Shown: positions 28,690 through 31,029 of the stretch, in pieces
How the letters are laid out: each line of letters opens with the position of its first letter
Position numbering within the stretch: the stretch's first letter is position 1
Assembly: GCF_000485595.1 (NCBI RefSeq)
Contig: NW_014578744.1
Span: 1 to 31,029, forward strand
Direction: 5' to 3'
DNA: 31,029 nt
Source: Priapulus caudatus
Lineage: Eukaryota; Priapulida; Priapulimorpha; Priapulimorphida; Priapulidae
Notes under the pieces: generated by a model
The model's database searches: none
What the model was told of the DNA's origin: nothing
What the model saw: only the letters and a program-made list of their open reading frames with translations
Translations under genes and position numbers: made by a program

Positions 28690-28850
28690 GAACCGTGATT
28701 GGCTGAACTGGTGAAACACTGCGTGGCAATTGGCTAAGCTAGTGAAACACGGAGCGGTGATTGGCTGAGCTGATGAAACACGGCGTGGCAATTGGCTAAG
28801 CTGGAAAAATACTGATCTGTGATTGCCTGAGCTGAAACACATGACGGCTG
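28690..28850. repeat. 31-bp tandem repeat carrying CCAAT boxes
   Basis: Five units with exact 31-bp spacing. ATTGG (CCAAT on the gene strand) occurs at 28698, 28729, 28760 and 28791, with ATTGC at 28822. Units alternate between GTGATTGGCTGA and GCAATTGGCTAA, a 62-bp higher-order pattern. Intronic, just 5' of the M1 EGF-Ca exon. Confidence 0.93.
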
Positions 28851-28953
28851 GCCTCGCAACATCACATGGGGAAAGTGAGCGATGCACCTAGCTTAACTTG
28901 AAGGAATTTATGTCACATAGGCTACTAGAGCCGCCGTATAGTGGCTTGCCTAC

Positions 28954-29075
28954 CTGTGTAGTTGACAACGAATACAGGGTTGACAAACAGATCGGTTCCA
29001 CCGAGGCTGTAGTTCGTAGATATGATGGAATTGACCAACTCCCGCGCAATATCGATTCCACTTCCAGCATACGCT
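28954..29075 (-). CDS. M1 SEA domain, third exon
   Basis: 122 nt, acceptor TTGTTCAG, donor ACAG|GTAGGC, phase 2 in and 1 out. Reads AYAGSGIDIARELVNSIIST then NYSLGGTDLFVNPVFVVNYT. NYS and NYT sequons. Confidence 0.9.
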
Positions 29076-29683
29076 CTGAACAACAGACACACAGATAAGC
29101 AATTAATCGATAGACAAGATAAAATATGAAACCAACCAGACCGTGTGTATACTATGAAGATTACGGTTAGAAACATGGCGTTTACAACTTCACAAATATT
29201 AGCGCTATGAAAACTGGACAACTTAAAAGTAACGGTCTGACAACGACAATGGGCATTCACGTAGGCAAAATATTTTAGCTCTTTAGTCTTTTTCTTCCTC
29301 GTTGGATTTCAATGCAGAGAATGCGAAGAAGAAGATAAGGAGCAAACGAGGAGAACATGACAGGAGCCGGTGAGAGGAAGAAGGACGCGAGGGCGACAGA
29401 GAATTAGATGGAGGAATGGAGTGGAGGCGGAGATGAGAAGGTTTGGAGTAACGGAGGACGATGCGGCCGATCGAAGGAGGTGGAGAAGTATCGTCAACAA
29501 GGAGCGTCAACCGCGAGAAACTAGGACCAAGAAGTAGAAACAGAGAATGCAATTAATGAGGAATATTTCTTCCCATCGCGAAATAAAAGGCGTTGTCGGT
29601 TGCATAACAGGACGGACTACGCAGGAGACGGTATAGTATGACCGATGCAGATATCGATGATAATCTCAGTAGGTTAGGCCTAC
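29076..29683. other. Extra SEA intron with purine-rich tract
   Basis: A 608-nt intron present only in M1. About 29310-29540 is strongly purine-rich (GAAGAAGAAG, GGAGG) on the plus strand, i.e. pyrimidine-rich on the gene strand; no open frame of interest. Confidence 0.7.
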
Positions 29684-29817
29684 CTGTCTGCGGCAACAGT
29701 GATGTTATAGACGATTCCCTGGTCGCCAGCGCTGATTGCAGTCGGGTCTACGATGGTGTTGATCTCAGAACCAACGTAATACTCGCGTATAGGCGTGATG
29801 TCTAGTGCATTTTCAAC
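29684..29817 (-). CDS. M1 SEA domain, second exon
   Basis: 134 nt, acceptor CTTCTAAAG, donor ACAG|GTAGGC, phase 0 in and 2 out. Reads VENALDITPIREYYVGSEIN then GDQGIVYNITVAADR. NIT sequon; G-I-V at the cleavage position. Confidence 0.9.
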
Positions 29818-30177
29818 CTTTAGAAGACAGTAGAAAATTGCGAATTTAGTCGTCGATAGATTCACGTATACTTCACATCGGTTTACATTTATAAAATGAA
29901 ATAGGTCATTAATCAATTTATTGATCCATCGATCGATTAATTAATTAATAGTGTAACAGTCATTATTACTCATTCTCGTGATAATGTGTTTGCTTGACCC
30001 GGTCAGTATAGGTGACGGCAAAAAAACGCTGCCAATTATCCTCGAAACAATTGCTGTTCTCAATGTGCAGTGGTCCACTTATAATACTCTCTGCTGTTGT
30101 AACGCGTGTTAAAATGTGAAGCGAATCGAATCTAACGGAAGACAGAGACGCCTAACTCGGGATATAAATATACTCAC
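29818..30177. other. Intron, no feature seen
   Basis: AT-rich intron within the M1 SEA domain, with a short TTAATTAATTAATTAATA run near 29935. Confidence 0.55.
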
Positions 30178-30305
30178 TCCAATGTGGGCTGTAGTAGTGA
30201 GGTCGACGTACTCGAACGATGTGACGTCGTTCAGAACTGGTGTATAGTTGATGGGTTCCACGTCTCTACGGACGATTCTCAGTAGCAACACGTAGATCAT
30301 TGAAG
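30178..30305 (-). CDS. M1 SEA domain, N-terminal exon
   Basis: 128 nt, acceptor TACGACAG, donor GGA|GTGAGT, phase 1 in and 0 out. Reads ASMIYVLLLRIVRRDVEPIN, then YTPVLNDVTSFEYVDLTT and AHIG. An NYT sequon is present. Continues at 29817. Confidence 0.92.
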
Positions 30306-30409
30306 CTGTCGTAATGAGCGTACAATATTATGCATCTATTGGATACATATTCGTACATACAAAATTGTAAACAAATATGCTATGCGTGTTCACGCGCGCG
30401 CTCACATAG

Positions 30410-30655
30410 ATAATACACACACGCGTGCGCACATGCACCACGCGCACTCTCTCTCTCTCACACACACACACACACAAACACGGACACATACACGCACCAC
30501 AAACACACACAAACACACCCACACGACACAACACACGACACACACACGACCACACACCACACACACACACACACACAACACACACAACCACACACACACA
30601 CCACACACACCGGACACCACACCACGCGCACACTCACAACATAACACCACACACA

Positions 30656-30693
<38 letters not shown>

Positions 30694-30700
30694 GCGCGCG
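30410..30700 (+). repeat. CA microsatellite
   Basis: (CA)n with frequent CACCACA/ACACAAC interruptions, purest at 30655-30690. In the intron before the M1 SEA domain. Several long His/Thr frames across it are artefacts. Confidence 0.97.
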
Positions 30701-30832
30701 TGTGGACGTGCGTATAATTATGCGCATGCACATGCGCCAATGAAACAGCTGAAATACGCGCGTCAACCTGACGCGACCAGTTTACGTCACGATGACGTCA
30801 CATCCACCCATTCTCCGCGCCCGCAAACCTAC

Positions 30833-31029
30833 CTCTGCAGGTGTCCTTCGCATCGCGCCTGTAGTATCCGTGCCTGCACGCGCAGACCCTGATGCCGGTG
30901 GCACTCCTCCTGCACTGCTCGTCCGGGCCGCAGTCACGCGCGCTCACGCACCGGGCGGGTTGTGGGGGGCGGACGATGGGTGGCCGGTCGGCACACAGTC
31001 GGCCCGTCCAGCCACGGAAGCACGAGCAG
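30833..31029 (-). CDS. EGF 3' half plus EGF-like unit of the preceding cassette (partial)
   Basis: Open from the right edge to donor AGAG|GTAGGT, phase 1 out. Reads CSCFRGWTGRLCADRPP, then RCVSARDCGPDEQCRRS, VCACRHGYYRRDAKDTC. At the position of the intron between Cys4 and Cys5 in M1-M4 there is no acceptor: coding continues to the edge with CSC intact, so this EGF may be unsplit, as in 15125-15395. The gene extends upstream of the window. Confidence 0.88.

Noticed and set aside
28690-28850. CRISPR-like array
   Set aside because: Units are contiguous 31-bp repeats without unique spacers, and the DNA is animal.
29283-29552. Separate small gene in the purine-rich stretch
   Set aside because: The Ser/Leu/Pro-rich frame reflects strand-biased composition; no start, splice or domain support.

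Overview
The window is genomic DNA from a multicellular animal, most likely a marine invertebrate; I cannot name the taxon. The signs are GT-AG introns of a few hundred bases, SEA and calcium-binding EGF domains, abundant CA/TG and AT microsatellites, minisatellites, and degenerate TTAGGG-type tracts. There is no sign of bacterial or viral gene organisation and I see no RNA genes. It looks like draft long-read assembly: one run of N (10459-11029) and at least three stretches that repeat nearby sequence with many one-base indels.

Almost everything supportable belongs to one gene on the minus strand, entering at the right edge (5' side) and leaving at the left edge. The extracellular part is a tandem array of a cassette: SEA domain (usually two exons, the first 128 nt in all seven cassettes), calcium-binding EGF (one exon), a classical EGF split by an intron between Cys4 and Cys5, and a compact six-cysteine EGF-like unit with an NNE-x-C motif. 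I count seven SEA domains, numbered M1 (right edge) to M7 (last before the membrane). Exon phases repeat (SEA 1-0 and 0-1, EGF-Ca 1-1, EGF 1-2, EGF/EGF-like 2-1), so each cassette starts and ends in phase 1 and could be duplicated without breaking the frame. Cassettes are spaced about 2.7-3.1 kb.

Layout: 30833-31029 is the end of a cassette before M1. M1 is 27588-30305, M2 24665-27200, M3 21826-24364, M4 19143-21329, M5 15125-18599 (a variant), M6 12379-14707. M7 starts at 11874-12001 and resumes at 3572-4972. After M7 come a half EGF, a hydrophobic segment, short cytoplasmic exons (942-1122, 1444-1520), and a glutamine-rich exon (1-397; its end with a splice donor is seen in the second copy, 6482-6613), followed by another tail exon (5796-5980). 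The product is therefore probably a large single-pass membrane protein with a SEA/EGF stalk and a Q-rich cytoplasmic tail, mucin-like or receptor-like. Its function is not known to me.

The region 1-11760 holds the 3' end of the gene more than once: 6616-10325 is a degraded copy of about 1850-5590, and 11030-11756 a degraded copy of about 60-790. A third noisy block, 16117-17540, copies 19983-21415 (M4). These are either recent segmental duplications or, more likely from the indel pattern, uncorrected long-read or haplotype fragments placed in the assembly. Points worth a second look include apparently cleavage-incompetent SEA domains with conserved glycosylation sites, a 59-bp tandem repeat grown out of a splice acceptor, a 31-bp array of CCAAT boxes, and independent introns inside two of the seven SEA domains.
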